Below the pieces are notes generated by a model. That model did no database searches and had not been told where the DNA came from. It was given only the letters and a program-made list of their open reading frames with translations. From contig CP078104.1 in assembly GCA_019203745.1 (NCBI GenBank), positions 3,286,001-3,350,000 on the forward strand: DNA of 64,000 nucleotides, read 5' to 3'. Source of the DNA: Chryseobacterium sp. E1 (lineage in GTDB: Bacteria; Bacteroidota; Bacteroidia; Flavobacteriales; Weeksellaceae). The position numbers and the translations under genes are program-made. Positions 10,681-20,416 of the stretch are shown here, in pieces. Within the stretch, counting starts at the first letter, position 1. Each line of letters starts with the position of its first letter.

Positions 10681-10693
10681 CTAACAGTGTTAA
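10681..10693. promoter_or_regulatory. putative TetR operator O1
   Basis: CTAACAGTGTTAA lies 70 bp before the adaptor start. It is one of four near-identical CTAAC-N3-GTTA sites around this regulator and operon, positioned to block transcription of the pump genes. Confidence 0.7.
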
Positions 10694-10812
10694 TAATTAG
10701 TTCAAAAAAATTACAGAATTTTTAATGTCCGATAAAGTCGATTGTTTCCATAATTGAAATTGTTTTAAATGTATTTAAGTGTATAATGTTGGCGTAAGGT
10801 GTGTTAATTTTA

Positions 10813-10825
10813 CTAACAGTGTTAA
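10813..10825. promoter_or_regulatory. putative TetR operator O2
   Basis: CTAACAGTGTTAA, identical to O1. A further half-site GTGTTAA precedes it at 10801. Confidence 0.65.
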
Positions 10826-10941
10826 TTTATAAGTAAAAAATGACTAATTTTAACAACTGAAAACGATGAATGGTTTCATAAAATGTAGAGTTTTTAATCA
10901 GGAATCACAGAATCATTTATATTAATTCAGTGTTAAGTTTC

Positions 10942-10954
10942 CTAACGGTGTTAA
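10942..10954. promoter_or_regulatory. putative TetR operator O3
   Basis: CTAACGGTGTTAA, one base different from O1 and O2. It lies 20 bp beyond the tetR stop codon, and a half-site CAGTGTTAA precedes it at 10929-10937. The 362-bp gap 10612-10973 holds O1-O3 and no coding sequence. Confidence 0.6.
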
Positions 10955-10973
10955 TTTTTAATTCAAAAAAAAA

Positions 10974-11570
10974 TTACAAAGACTTAATAAAAGCCGAAAC
11001 AGTTTCGTCCAATGTAGTCTTATTCATTGTTGAAGGGATATCAGCTGTACGCATCATCATAATAGAGATCATACCGTGTACGGCAGAAAACAGAGCGTGA
11101 GACATATGACAGGCATTGTCCGGATTGGATCCGTTTTTCTTTATAATCTCATAAGTACATTCATAGATAAGCTCCTGAAATGATGAAAATTCCTTTTTCA
11201 TCTGGCCTTTTCCGCAACACTGCATTCCAAGACCAAACATCAGCTGGTAATATTCCTTGTTTTTAAAAGCAAAGTTCCAGTACGCATCCACAATGGCAAC
11301 AAGCTGCTCTTCCGGAGTATCGTGTTTCTGCTGAGCTTTTAATAATTCTATATGTAACTTGTGGAAGCCATCTAAAGAAATTTCAAATAGAATAGCTTCT
11401 TTATTTTCAAAATAATCATACACAACGGGAGCACTATACTCAATAGCATCTGCTATCTTACGCATAGAAAGCGATCCCCAGCCTTCAGTTTTCGCCAACG
11501 TAAAAGCAGCCTGCAAAATATTTGCACGGATGGATTCTTTTTCTCGTTGACGGCGTTCATGTAGACCCAT
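10974..11570 (-). CDS. TetR/AcrR family repressor of the efflux operon
   Basis: It is intact, 198 residues. The N-terminal helix-turn-helix covers about residues 15-60 (RANILQAAFTLAKTEGWGSL, MRKIADAIEYSAPVVYDYFE). The C-terminal ligand domain contains AYWNFAFKNKEYYQLMFG, typical of the WHG-domain subgroup. It lies immediately upstream of the three pump genes on the same strand. A perfect palindrome O4 stands 13 bp before its start and three further sites precede the pump genes, so autoregulation and control of the pump are inferred. The inducer is unknown. Confidence 0.92.
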   Translation of the reverse strand: MGLHERRQREKESIRANILQAAFTLAKTEGWGSLSMRKIADAIEYSAPVVYDYFENKEAILFEISLDGFHKLHIELLKAQQKHDTPEEQLVAIVDAYWNFAFKNKEYYQLMFGLGMQCCGKGQMKKEFSSFQELIYECTYEIIKKNGSNPDNACHMSHALFSAVHGMISIMMMRTADIPSTMNKTTLDETVSAFIKSL

Positions 11571-11582
11571 GATATTTATTTA

Positions 11583-11595
11583 CTAACAGCGTTAG
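11583..11595. promoter_or_regulatory. putative TetR operator O4 (autoregulatory)
   Basis: CTAACAGCGTTAG is a perfect 5-3-5 palindrome located 13 bp upstream of the tetR start codon. It is the most symmetrical of the four sites. Confidence 0.75.
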
Positions 11596-11675
11596 CAAAA
11601 CTACAAACTTTTTACTATAAGTTCCAAAGGATATTATGAGTTTTATAGATCTGCCGGCTTTTGAAAGAAAATAAA

Positions 11676-11811
11676 TTAAAGCCTGGATGCCGGAAGAATG
11701 GGTGCTGGAAGTTATTTTTAAGGTTGAATAATGTAATAATAGAATTTGGCTATAACTATTTTTGAGGGCTGAAATCTTCCCACCCCCAGCTTCCAGCCTC
11801 CTTACTTTATT
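11676..11811. repeat. polypurine/polypyrimidine intergenic inverted repeat
   Basis: GCCTGGATGCCGGAAGAATG on the left faces CTTCCCACCCCCAGCTTCC on the right. The same GGAAGCTGGAAG-like units occur at 57180-57220 and 57624-57666. I see no credible gene in 11596-11881; a 95-codon minus frame there looks accidental. Confidence 0.45.
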
Positions 11812-11854
11812 AAAAATGAAAAATGTCTTCTTCCTAATTAACAAAAGAAATAAT

Positions 11855-11862
11855 TATCTTTG
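11855..11862 (+). promoter_or_regulatory. -7 promoter element of the thioredoxin-like gene
   Basis: TATCTTTG matches TAnnTTTG exactly, 19 bases before the ATG at 11882. Confidence 0.65.
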
Positions 11863-11881
11863 CCGGTAAAGAAATAAGGAT

Positions 11882-12435
11882 ATGAATACTCCCTCAAATA
11901 TGTTGGCATTAGGAACAAAAGCTCCGTTTTTGAACTTCCTAACCCGTCAAAAACGAATGAACTTCAGTCTTTGGAAGAACTGAAAGGAGAAAAAGGTACT
12001 TTGGTGATCTTTATGTGCAACCACTGTCCGTTTGTTCTTCATGTAATTGACAAGATCAATGAACTATATGAAGATTATAACGAGCATGGAATTGAATTCA
12101 TCGCCATCAATGCTAATGATATCGAAAAATATCCGGCAGATTCTCCGGAAAAAATGATCGAATTCCAGATTGAAAGAAGATTTGATTTCCCTTATCTGTT
12201 TGATGAAAGCCAGGCGATTGCAAAAGCATATGATGCAGCATGTACACCGGATTTTTATTTCTTTGATGATAAGCTTGATCTTGTATACAGAGGTCAGATG
12301 GATGATTCAAGACCGGGAAATAATAAAGATGTAACAGGTGAAGACCTTATTATTGCTTTTGAAAATCTTTTGGCTGGAGAAGCTCAGGAAGAAATTCAAA
12401 GACCGAGTATGGGATGCAATATTAAATGGAAATAA
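11882..12435 (+). CDS. thioredoxin-like (AhpC/TSA-redoxin) protein, frameshifted
   Basis: This is a cytoplasmic thioredoxin-fold protein. The start is the ATG at 11882 (MNTPSNMLALGTKAP). A T-run near 11930 is one base short; correction joins FFELPNPSKTNELQSLEELK to the intact remainder. The redox-site region VIFMCNHCPFVLHVIDKI has the N-H-C-P-F arrangement of the thioredoxin family seen beside alkyl hydroperoxide reductases. FIAINANDIEKYP and the cis-Pro region ACTPDFYFFD follow. Length about 185 residues, no signal peptide. The exact substrate is unknown. Confidence 0.88.
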
Positions 12436-12602
12436 TTGCTGGTTGCTGGTTTATTTAGTTACTGGTTTTAACTCAATAATAGAAAGCTGCTCTTTTGGAG
12501 TGGCTTTTTTGTTTTTTGTTAATTTATAGATTGAGTCTTTTTACTACAGATTTGGCAGATGATACAGATTTTTTATACATAGTAAATTCTTCCATCCACT
12601 TT

Positions 12603-12985
12603 GTCACTCCGTAGAAGTCTCAGTATCGTTTGCTTTTTTGTTGTAACCTCCACAAAGTTTATATCGCTAAGTCTAGATTCCTACGGAATGGACAAACACA
12701 ACGTTTAGCATAACCATACGAATTGTCACTCCGTAGGAGTCTCAGTATCGTTTGCTTTTGTTGTAACCTCCACAAAGTTTATATCGCTAAGTCTAGATTC
12801 GTACGGAATGGACAAACACAACGTTTAGCATAACCACCATACGAATTGTCACTCCGTAGGAGTCTCAGTATCGTTTGCTTTTGTTGTAACCTTCACAGAG
12901 TTTATATCGCTAAGTCTAGATTCCTACGGAATGGACAAACACAACGTTTAGTATAACCGCAAGAATCGTAACTCCATTAGAAGTC
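12603..12985. repeat. 122-bp tandem repeat, three units plus a fragment
   Basis: Units begin at 12603, 12725 and 12848 (122, 123 and about 119 bp), with a decayed start of a fourth at 12967. Each carries CACTCCGTAGGAGTCTCAG near its start and AGATTCCTACGGAATGGAC near the middle. These are nearly inverse, so each unit can form a hairpin. Units differ at only a few bases. No reading frame runs through them. They occupy the gap between the thioredoxin-like gene and the AraC regulator. Confidence 0.9.
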
Positions 12986-12996
12986 CACACAAATTA

Positions 12997-13901
12997 TTAA
13001 AAGCTTATTTTGGCTTTAGTCTCTTTTTCAACCTTCAAATCCACATTCACTTTATTATGAGAATAATTCCTGATAAACTCTGAAGGAGTCTTCCCCGTAT
13101 ATTTTTTAAACATCCTGTTAAAATACGTCACATTATTAAAGCCACACTGATAGCTGCATTCCGAAATAGATCTGTCCTGTGCCATCAGCAGACATGCTTT
13201 ATTGATTCTATATCGGTTCACAAATTCCGTAAACGTAATCTGGGTTGCTTTTTTGAAGAAATTACAGAAAGCGGGTAAAGTCAGGTTAGCTAGTTTTGCT
13301 ACTCCTTCAATATCAATTTCCTTGTCGTAATGATGTTCTACGTAAGTGAAGATATTCTCGAGGCGGGTTTTATTTTTAGAAATAATGGTGTAAGGCATGA
13401 TTTCTTTGTTTAAAAGTTCATAATCCTCACATTTCGAAAGTTCAAAAAGGATCTCAAGCAACAGCAAATATCTTTTATAGCCTTCTGATTCCAACATCAG
13501 CTTTAGTTTGGGAAGCATTACTTTTTTACCTTATGATGAAAATGAATTCCGTATTTTGAAAGTTCCAACAGATTTTTGATGGATCTAGCTTCTACTTCCT
13601 GTTGGGGAAACTGAAGGATTTCCTCTTTGAACTGAAGTACAATTTCCTCATGGGGATCAATAGAGTTCAGTCCAAATCCGGAGTGGGGAATATTGGAACC
13701 GATTAACACCAGATCACCATTCGTATAATTACTTTTATGATAGCCCACGTGGCGGGTTCCGTTCCCGGAAATGACACATACCAACTCAATTTCGGGATGA
13801 TAATGATATTCCCATTTGAATTCTGAAATGGGAGAATTATTGTGTATGGTACGGAATGAACTCTTTTCATTAGGGATGACCCTTTCAAAAGTAACTTTCA
13901 T
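12997..13901 (-). CDS. AraC family transcriptional regulator (frameshifted)
   Basis: An N-terminal cupin sensor (WEYHYHPEIELVCVISGNGT, residues about 30-50) is joined to a C-terminal AraC helix-turn-helix pair (KLANLTLPAFCNFFKKATQI; CSYQCGFNNVTYFNRMFKK; TGKTPSEF). The A-run near 13524 is one base short; restoring it gives HHKVKKVMLPKL and a protein of about 301 residues. It diverges from the transporter, trehalase and receptor genes. Members of this type usually activate an adjacent sugar-use operon, so trehalose or a related sugar is the likely effector (inferred). Confidence 0.9.
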
Positions 13902-13997
13902 CTAATTAATCATATTTATTCATTAAAAATACTAAATATATTAATATAGTTCAAATATTGATTTACTGTGTTAAATTATCGTTAACAGAAATGCTTC

Positions 13998-14005
13998 TAT
14001 CTTAG
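13998..14005 (+). promoter_or_regulatory. -7-like element of the trehalose operon
   Basis: TATCTTAG, a one-base variant of TAnnTTTG, lies 19 bases before the MFS start codon, within the 123-bp divergent gap shared with the AraC gene. Confidence 0.45.
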
Positions 14006-14024
14006 CCGACAAGAAATCACCTGA

Positions 14025-15253
14025 ATGAAAAATCTTAACATCAAGGCCGTTTTATTTTTAAACTATTTTGTCTTCGCCATTCTTCTGAATTCCGTAGGAA
14101 CAGTCATTCTACAGGTACAGCAGAATTTTGGGATTTCAAAGTCTTCGGCCAGCGTTTTGGAGGGTTTCAAAGATCTTCCGATTGCTATATGTTCTTTCAT
14201 TCTCGCTTCATTTCTTCCCAAAATAGGAATCAAAAAATCAATGCTGACTGCTTTATTGCTGGTAAGCTGTATGTGTTTTGTAATGCCGTTTACCAATACC
14301 TTTTGGGTTTTTAAATTATTATTTGCCACAGTAGGAGTTTCCTTTGCTTTAATTAAAATTTCAGTTTTTACTTCTATAGGGCTGGTAACGGAAACAGACA
14401 AGGAACATTCCAGCTTTATGGGATTTCTTGAAGGTTTTTTCATGATTGGAGTTCTGGCAGGAAATGTATTGTTCAGTTTATATATTGATGATCATAATCC
14501 GGAATCTACGCGTTGGTTGAATGTATATTGGGTTTTGGGCGGACTTTCCACTTTATCTTTTTTATTCCTGTTCTTTTCAAAATTAAATGAACAGGAAGCG
14601 AAAAGTGAGAAAACAGACTTATTGGGAGATTTAAGAAATAGTGCAAGCTTATTCAGCTATAAAAAGTGTTGTTCTTTTTATTATGTGCTTTCCTTTTTGT
14701 ACTGGTAGAGCAGAGCTTTCAAACATGGACGCCTACTTTTTATAAGGAAATTTTAAAAGTACCTACTTCAATGAGTATTCAGGCGGGAGCTGTTTTAGCA
14801 GGAGCTTTTGCTTTAGGAAGATTTCTGTCGGGATTCTTCTCTAAAAAATTCAACTGGATCTATGTAGTTTCTTTTTGTGTGATAGGTTTTGCTATCAGCT
14901 TACTGTTGGTTTTACCATTGACCCATAATATTCATATTGATACAAATACAAACTGGATGAATGCTCCTTTGGTGGTCTATTTATTTCCTTTAATGGGAGG
15001 TTTGCTGGCACCTATTTATCCAAGTATTAATTCTGTAATTCTGGCATCTATCCCGAAATATTTGCACAGTGCCATGTCAGGATTGATTGTTGTGTTCTCA
15101 GCAATCGGAGGAACTATCGGTTCTATTATCACCGGTTTTGTGTTTCAGGAGTTTAGTGGGCAGCAGGCATTTTACCTTTCGCTGATTCCGCTTTCATTAT
15201 TGATCACTTCTGCGGTTTTCATGAATAAATTAAAAATTAATCCTAAAAAATAA
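14025..15253 (+). CDS. MFS sugar transporter (frameshifted)
   Basis: This is an inner-membrane major facilitator with about 12 hydrophobic segments. It starts MKNLNIKAVLFLNYFVFAIL and ends KLKINPKK. An A-run near 14664 is one base short; correction reads SYKKVLFFLLCAFLFVLVEQ and gives about 410 residues. The stop is two bases before the trehalase start, so the two are surely co-transcribed. By context it is inferred to import trehalose, or a trehalase-cleavable disaccharide, from the periplasm. The FGISKSSASVLEGFKDLPIA segment is usual in Bacteroidota sugar MFS proteins. Confidence 0.88.
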
Positions 15254-15255
15254 CA

Positions 15256-16736
15256 ATGAGTAACCAGCTTTACATAAACGAAATTCAAAGTCTGTTTGAT
15301 GCCGTTCAGAGATCAGAGATTTTTGAAGACCAGAAAATGATGACCGATGCAGTTCCGTTATTCCCAATTGCGAAGATCAATGAAGACTATGAAAAGGCAA
15401 AAGATGCTGATGGCTTTGACCTTAAAGATTTTGTACTGGCTCATTTTGACTTTTTGGGCGCAAAAATTTCCATTCAAAGAGAAGACCATCTTCCAATTAA
15501 AGAACATATTGAAAAACTCTGGGATGAGCTTACCCGAACTGCTTATGAAGAAAAAGGTACCCTTTTGAAGTTACCTAAACCTTATGTAGTGCCGGGAGGA
15601 CGTTTCAATGAATTTTTCTATTGGGACAGCTATTTTATTATGTTGGGATTAAAAGCCTCAGGCAGGGTAGAAATGATGGAAAATATTGTTGAAAACTGTT
15701 CCTACCTTATTCAAAATGTAGGGTTTGTTCCCAACGCAAGTAGAACTCATTTCCTGAGCAGATCGCAGCCTCCTTACTTTTCATTAATGCTGGATCTTCT
15801 TTTTGAAACAACGCATGATGAAGGAATTTATACACAATACCACGAAACCCTGGAGAAAGAATATGCTTTCTGGATGAATGGGGAAGAAGGGCTTGAAAAC
15901 GGGTCCAGTGTAGAAAGATTGATTAAAACAACAGACGGAGATATTCTAAACCGTTATTACGATGCAGAAAATGCACCACGTCCTGAAAGTTATCTGATCG
16001 ATATTGAAGATCATGAGAAAACCTCTGGAGACGAATTTTACAGAAATATAAGAAGCGCCTGTGAATCGGGTTGGGATTTTTCCAGCAGATGGTTTGCAGA
16101 CGGAGAACATATACAGACGATAGAAACGCTGAACCTGGCGCAGGTTGATCTGAACTGCCTTTTGTGGCATTTGGAAACGACCCTGACAAAATCCTCAGCG
16201 CTTCAGAGTCTTTTTGAAAAAGAAAAATATTTTTCTGAAAGAGCAGCAAATCGAAGACAGATGATCAACAAATACTTCTGGGATGAAAGAATGAAGATTT
16301 ACAAAGATTATCATATCAAAAAAACACAACAACCCCGTCTGAACATATTGCTGCTCTTTATCCTTTATTCCTTGGAATTGCAGATCAGGATGAGGCCGAA
16401 GCCATCGCACAGGCTCTTTCCGAAAAGTTCTTGTATCCGGGCGGACTGGTGACAACTACCAAAAATTCAGGACAGCAATGGGACCTTCCCAATGCGTGGG
16501 CTCCTTATCAATGGTTAGGATTTAAAGCAATGAAAAATTACGGCTTTGATGAGCTGGCAGAAAAAATTAAAAACAACTGGTGTTCCAATGTAGAAAGAGT
16601 CTACAAAAACACTGGAAAACTGATGGAAAAATACAATGCATTAGACACAGAAACAATAGCAGGCGGCGGGGAATATCCCAATCAGGACGGATTCGGTTGG
16701 ACCAATGGAGTGTATTTACAATTACAACAAAACTGA
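15256..16736 (+). CDS. treF: trehalase, GH37 (frameshifted)
   Basis: It hydrolyses alpha,alpha-trehalose to two glucoses. No signal peptide is visible, so it is probably cytoplasmic (TreF-like). Both family signatures are present: PGGRFNEFFYWDSY (about residues 113-126) and QQWDLPNAWAP. The catalytic acid Asp is in SGWDFSSRW and the base Glu in GGEYPNQDGFGWTNGV. The A-run near 16321-16327 is one base short; restoring it joins HIKKNTTTPSEHIAALYPLF. Corrected length is about 493 residues. Confidence 0.95.
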
Positions 16737-16759
16737 AACTAACAATAAAAAATAAGGCT

Positions 16760-19199
16760 ATGAAAAAAAAATCGATCTTTTTAATCGCCGCAACAGCTAC
16801 GTTATATTTTAATAATGCTTATGCCCAGGAAACACCGCAGGATTCTGCAAAAGTTTCTTCCATCGATCAGATTGTCATTACAGGAAATTCCAATCCGAAG
16901 AAAAAAATAGAATCTAGTACTGCAATTTCTACTTTTAATGCCAAAGAAATTCAGAAGCAGAACCCGATCAGTGCTGCTGCCCTGCTGCAGAGAGTTCCCG
17001 GATTTGCTGTGGAAACTTCAGGTGGGGAAGTGGGAAATAACCTTTTGCAAGAGGGATTCCTTCTGCCGGAGCCTATGAATTTGTACAGGTACAGGAAGAT
17101 GGTCTTCCGGTTTTTGAGGACGGAGCGCTTCAGTTTGCCAATGCAGATAATTTCTTCCGTGTAGATAATTCAGTGAGCCGTCTGGAAGCTTTGCGAGGGG
17201 GCTCAGGTTCAATCTATGCCAATAATTCTCCCGGCGGTCTTATCAATTTTATTACAAAGGAAGGTTCTAATGATTTTAAAGGAACGGCTAAGCTTGAAAC
17301 CAGTACTTATGGACTGATGCGTGCAGATCTTAATCTTGGTGGAGCTTTGGTAAAAGATAAACTGTTTTTCAATGTCGGTGGTTTTTACAGAACAGATGAC
17401 GGAATCAGAAAAACAGGTTTTAAAGCGAATAACGGCGGGCAGATCAGAATGAACCTTAAATATGTCTTCGATAAAGGCTATGTGAAAATGTATTATAAAA
17501 AGCTGGATGACAGAAATACTTTCTACCTCCCAATCCCTTTACTTCAGGATGGAAATACACTCAAAGAATTTCCCGGATTTGATGCGAATTACGGTACATA
17601 CAGCTACAGAGGAATCGGGCAGCTTACTATTCCACAGGCAGGAGGCGGCTTTTTCAACAGAGATCTGGAAAACGGGATCCACCCTAAAGTGGATGTTGTA
17701 GGTGGGGAATTTAAATATGACCTGGGAAGTAATTTCACTGTTTTAAATAAGACCCGTTACACCAATATCGATATGAACTATACGGGAATCTTCCTGCTGG
17801 AGCTCCGTATACCGCTGGCGATTTTGCCAAACGAAGCGGTATTGCCGGAAATAATTATCAGTATTCATTAGTGAGCGGTGGAGCAGTGGTGAATCCTGCC
17901 AATGTTCAGGAACTGGGATTCTGGGCTATTGACAAAAAGATGAACAATTTTGTAAACGATCTTCAGTTCAGCTATAAATTCGATAAGGGAAATGTGACGG
18001 CAGGTTTTTATAAATCAAACTGGAAGTCAACCCAATACTGGAACTGGAGTAATATTTTAACAACAGCTACAGACAGACCACAATTGCTGAACCTGGTAGA
18101 TACTTCTCTTACCCCTTCAGACAACGGATATTCCAAAACATATAACGGGGTTACCAGCATGTCTTTCCTGATCAGGAATTCACAAATCCAGGGAAGTCTG
18201 AATGATGTATACCTGAATTTAGATTATAATATTACGGACGACTGGAGTTTTAACGGCGGAATCCGCTACAGCCGTGATTATTATAAAGGTTATGGCGTGA
18301 ATACCACAAAGGCAAATCTGAATAATTCCGGATTGACTATTGACGGCACACACAGCTTTGCTACCACAACAGCAGATGATAATATGTCTGTTTTGGGAAA
18401 TCAGTACACGTATTGGTATTATGATGTAAACAAAGTTTCTTATACATTGGCCACCAATTATAAGATCAATAGAGAGAATGCGGTGTATGCCCGTTTTTCC
18501 AGCGGTTTCAGGTCTCCTAACGAAGAAGCGTATTACAACAATATGGCAGATCTGAGCCAGATCAAACCTGTATCAACCAATCAGCTTGAAGTAGGATATA
18601 AATACTATTCCCGTACATTTGATATTGCGGTGATTCCGTTTTATTCCACATTGAAAAACCTTTCATTTACTGATGTCTTCTCGGACGGAACTTCTGAAAA
18701 TAAATTTGCCAATACCTCCAATATTGGGGTAGAGGTTGAAGGGTATACAAGACTCTTCAACAATATCCTTGAAGTTACTTTTAACGGAACAATTCAGAAT
18801 CCGAAATACAAAGACTTCAGAGGTAGGAATGCAGACGGAAGTACATTTGATTACGACGGAAATGTGGTGCGAAGAATGCCGAAGTTCTATTTTAATATTT
18901 CTCCTGCCGTAAATATTACCAAAGAATGGAGAGCCTATGTAAGCATGAACTATTACGGCAAACGTTTCCAGAACGAAGGAAATACAGATGATAATATTCT
19001 GCCTTCGTTCACCGAATTTGGAGCAGGAATGTCTTATCAGCTAGGTAAAATCCGTTTTGCTGTAGATGGAACCAATATCTTTAATACGATAGGAATTACA
19101 GAAGGTGATCCAAGATCAACGACTTCAGTTGGGAACATCAGAATGGCAAGACCTATTATGGGAGCAGCTGCCAGAGCATCCATCACACTAGATTTCTAA
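16760..19199 (+). CDS. TonB-dependent receptor (frameshifted)
   Basis: This is an outer-membrane 22-strand barrel that imports ligands using TonB energy. A signal peptide (MKKKSIFLIAATATLYFNNAYAQ) is followed by a TonB-box-like DQIVITG segment, a plug domain (ALLQRVPGF, LEALRGGSGSIYANNSPGG) and a barrel ending in SITLDF with the terminal Phe. There is no carboxypeptidase-like CNA domain and no SusD partner, so it is not a classical SusCD pair. Breaks near 17043 and 17792 are each one missing T. Corrected length about 813 residues. It lies 23 bp after the trehalase gene; trehalose uptake is inferred. Confidence 0.9.
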
Positions 19200-19218
19200 A
19201 TTCTATTTCTTTATAAAA

Positions 19219-19255
19219 ACAAAACCGTCAGAATTTCTGACGGTTTTGTTTTTTT
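19219..19255 (+). terminator. terminator of the trehalose operon
   Basis: The stem ACAAAACCGTCAGA / TCTGACGGTTTTGT is perfect and is followed by a T-run. Confidence 0.9.
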
Positions 19256-19315
19256 ATTATTACTGTTCGATAAAAAGTATAAATACATTAAAAAATATCA
19301 ATATTTATGGTATGA

Positions 19316-19473
19316 ATTAACAGGTCGCTCCTCCGGAGCTTTGTTTTATGGGCTACATTTTTTCTACTAACAGTAGATCCCGACGGGATCAAATCCAGCT
19401 CCAATGGGAGCTGACTGTTAATAGAGCGTATTTGTTTTAAAATTAGAGCTCCGTAGGAGCGACCTGTTAATTA
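19316..19473. repeat. nested-hairpin intergenic element
   Basis: Terminal arms of about 24 bp are inverse with one mismatch: TTAACAGGTCGCTCCTCCGG on the left pairs with the right arm GGAGCGACCTGTTAA and its flank. Inside are further palindromes: CTACTAACAGTAG near 19364, GATCCCGACGGGATC at 19376-19390 and CAGCTCCAATGGGAGCTG at 19396-19413. The whole 158-bp unit can fold into a cruciform with several stem-loops. No gene is inside. Confidence 0.85.
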
Positions 19474-19492
19474 TATTTAAATTTTATTTTTT

Positions 19493-19611
19493 GAAACATT
19501 AAGGTTTATAATTAAGCATTTGAGAGTATTAAGATAAGCTTCGCTTTAAGCTTAAAAATCAGAATGATTTATCTTAACTATTCTTTATTACTTAAATCCT
19601 TCTTAATGGTT
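19493..19611. repeat. dispersed palindromic element, copy 3
   Basis: It begins GAAACATTAAGG and ends CTTCTTAATGGTT. The centre AGATAAGCTTCGCTTTAAGC is almost the same as in copy 4. It lies in the convergent gap between the TonB receptor and the MBL hydrolase, next to the nested-hairpin element. Confidence 0.8.
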
Positions 19612-19704
19612 AGCTATATGAGTATTTTTAAATAAACTTAAATCATTTCATCTTAAAGGAATCTACGTTATCTGCATCATCTGCGTGAGGTTTAAATAGA
19701 TTCT

Positions 19705-20343
19705 TTACTTTAAAAATGGATTATACTGTTTCTCAAACCCAATCGAAGTAGGATTTCCGTGACCGGAGAAAACCTGAGTATCATGATCCAGAATAAAGAG
19801 TTTTGTTTTGATCCCATCAATCAGTTGCTCATAGTTTCCTTTATATAAATCCGTTCTTCCGATACTGCCTTCAAAAAGAACATCTCCTGAGATCATGAAT
19901 TTCTGATTTTCATTGTGATAAACCACACTTCCCGGAGAATGTCCCGGAACATGATAGATTTTGAATTTTTCGCCATCCAGTTCCAGTTCGTCACCTTCTT
20001 TTACATATTCAATATCTGCTTTTACAGGATCAACTTTCATCCCGAATCTTACTCCGCTTGCCTGAAGCATATCCAAAACTTCCTGATCTTCCTGATGCAT
20101 ACTTACCGGAACCTTAAAGGTGTCAAAAGCCCACTGAAGTCCTAATACGTGATCAATATGGGCGTGGGTAAGAAGTATTTTCTGGATTTTTAAGCCTTTT
20201 TCTGCAATGAAATTGGCAATAGCCTGCGTTTCCTGCGGGTGCATGTTTCCCGGATCGATGAGCCATGCATTTTTATTTTCGTTGTAAATGATGTATGTAT
20301 TTTCGCTGGCGAAATTGAAGACGAAACCTTGGATCTGAAGCAT
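19705..20343 (-). CDS. MBL-fold metallo-hydrolase (glyoxalase II-like)
   Basis: It is intact, 212 residues. The metal-binding motif THAHIDH (residues about 59-65) is followed by a second His in VPGHSPGSVVYH, ISGDVLFEGSIGRTDLYKGN with the bridging Asp, and SGHG near the C-terminus. The arrangement is that of the short YcbL/glyoxalase II-like group that hydrolyses thioesters such as S-lactoylglutathione. No signal peptide, so cytoplasmic. The natural substrate is not certain because many Bacteroidota lack glutathione. Confidence 0.92.
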   Translation of the reverse strand: MLQIQGFVFNFASENTYIIYNENKNAWLIDPGNMHPQETQAIANFIAEKGLKIQKILLTHAHIDHVLGLQWAFDTFKVPVSMHQEDQEVLDMLQASGVRFGMKVDPVKADIEYVKEGDELELDGEKFKIYHVPGHSPGSVVYHNENQKFMISGDVLFEGSIGRTDLYKGNYEQLIDGIKTKLFILDHDTQVFSGHGNPTSIGFEKQYNPFLK

Positions 20344-20364
20344 ATCTGAATTATTTTTTTATTT

Positions 20365-20372
20365 CAAAAATA
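20365..20372 (-). promoter_or_regulatory. -7 promoter element of the MBL hydrolase
   Basis: The minus strand reads TATTTTTG, an exact TAnnTTTG match, 21 bases before the ATG. Confidence 0.6.
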
Positions 20373-20416
20373 CGATATTATTAAGAAAATGGTGATTTTT
20401 CGCTATCTTCGTCATA

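Noticed and set aside
11557..11844. 95-codon minus-strand frame overlapping the tetR start
   Set aside because: It runs through intergenic repeat sequence and the operator, shows no domain or signal, and overlaps tetR; treated as chance.
12017..12034. Classical CxxC thioredoxin
   Set aside because: The site reads CNHCPF; it fits the AhpC/TSA-like redoxin group near the N-terminus better than WCGPC thioredoxin.
12603..12985. CRISPR-like repeat array
   Set aside because: The unit is 122 bp with no unique spacers and there are no cas genes; it is a plain tandem repeat.
16580..16759. Upstream extension of the TonB receptor overlapping trehalase
   Set aside because: The extension is the trehalase 3' end read in another frame; the ATG at 16760 starts a proper signal peptide.
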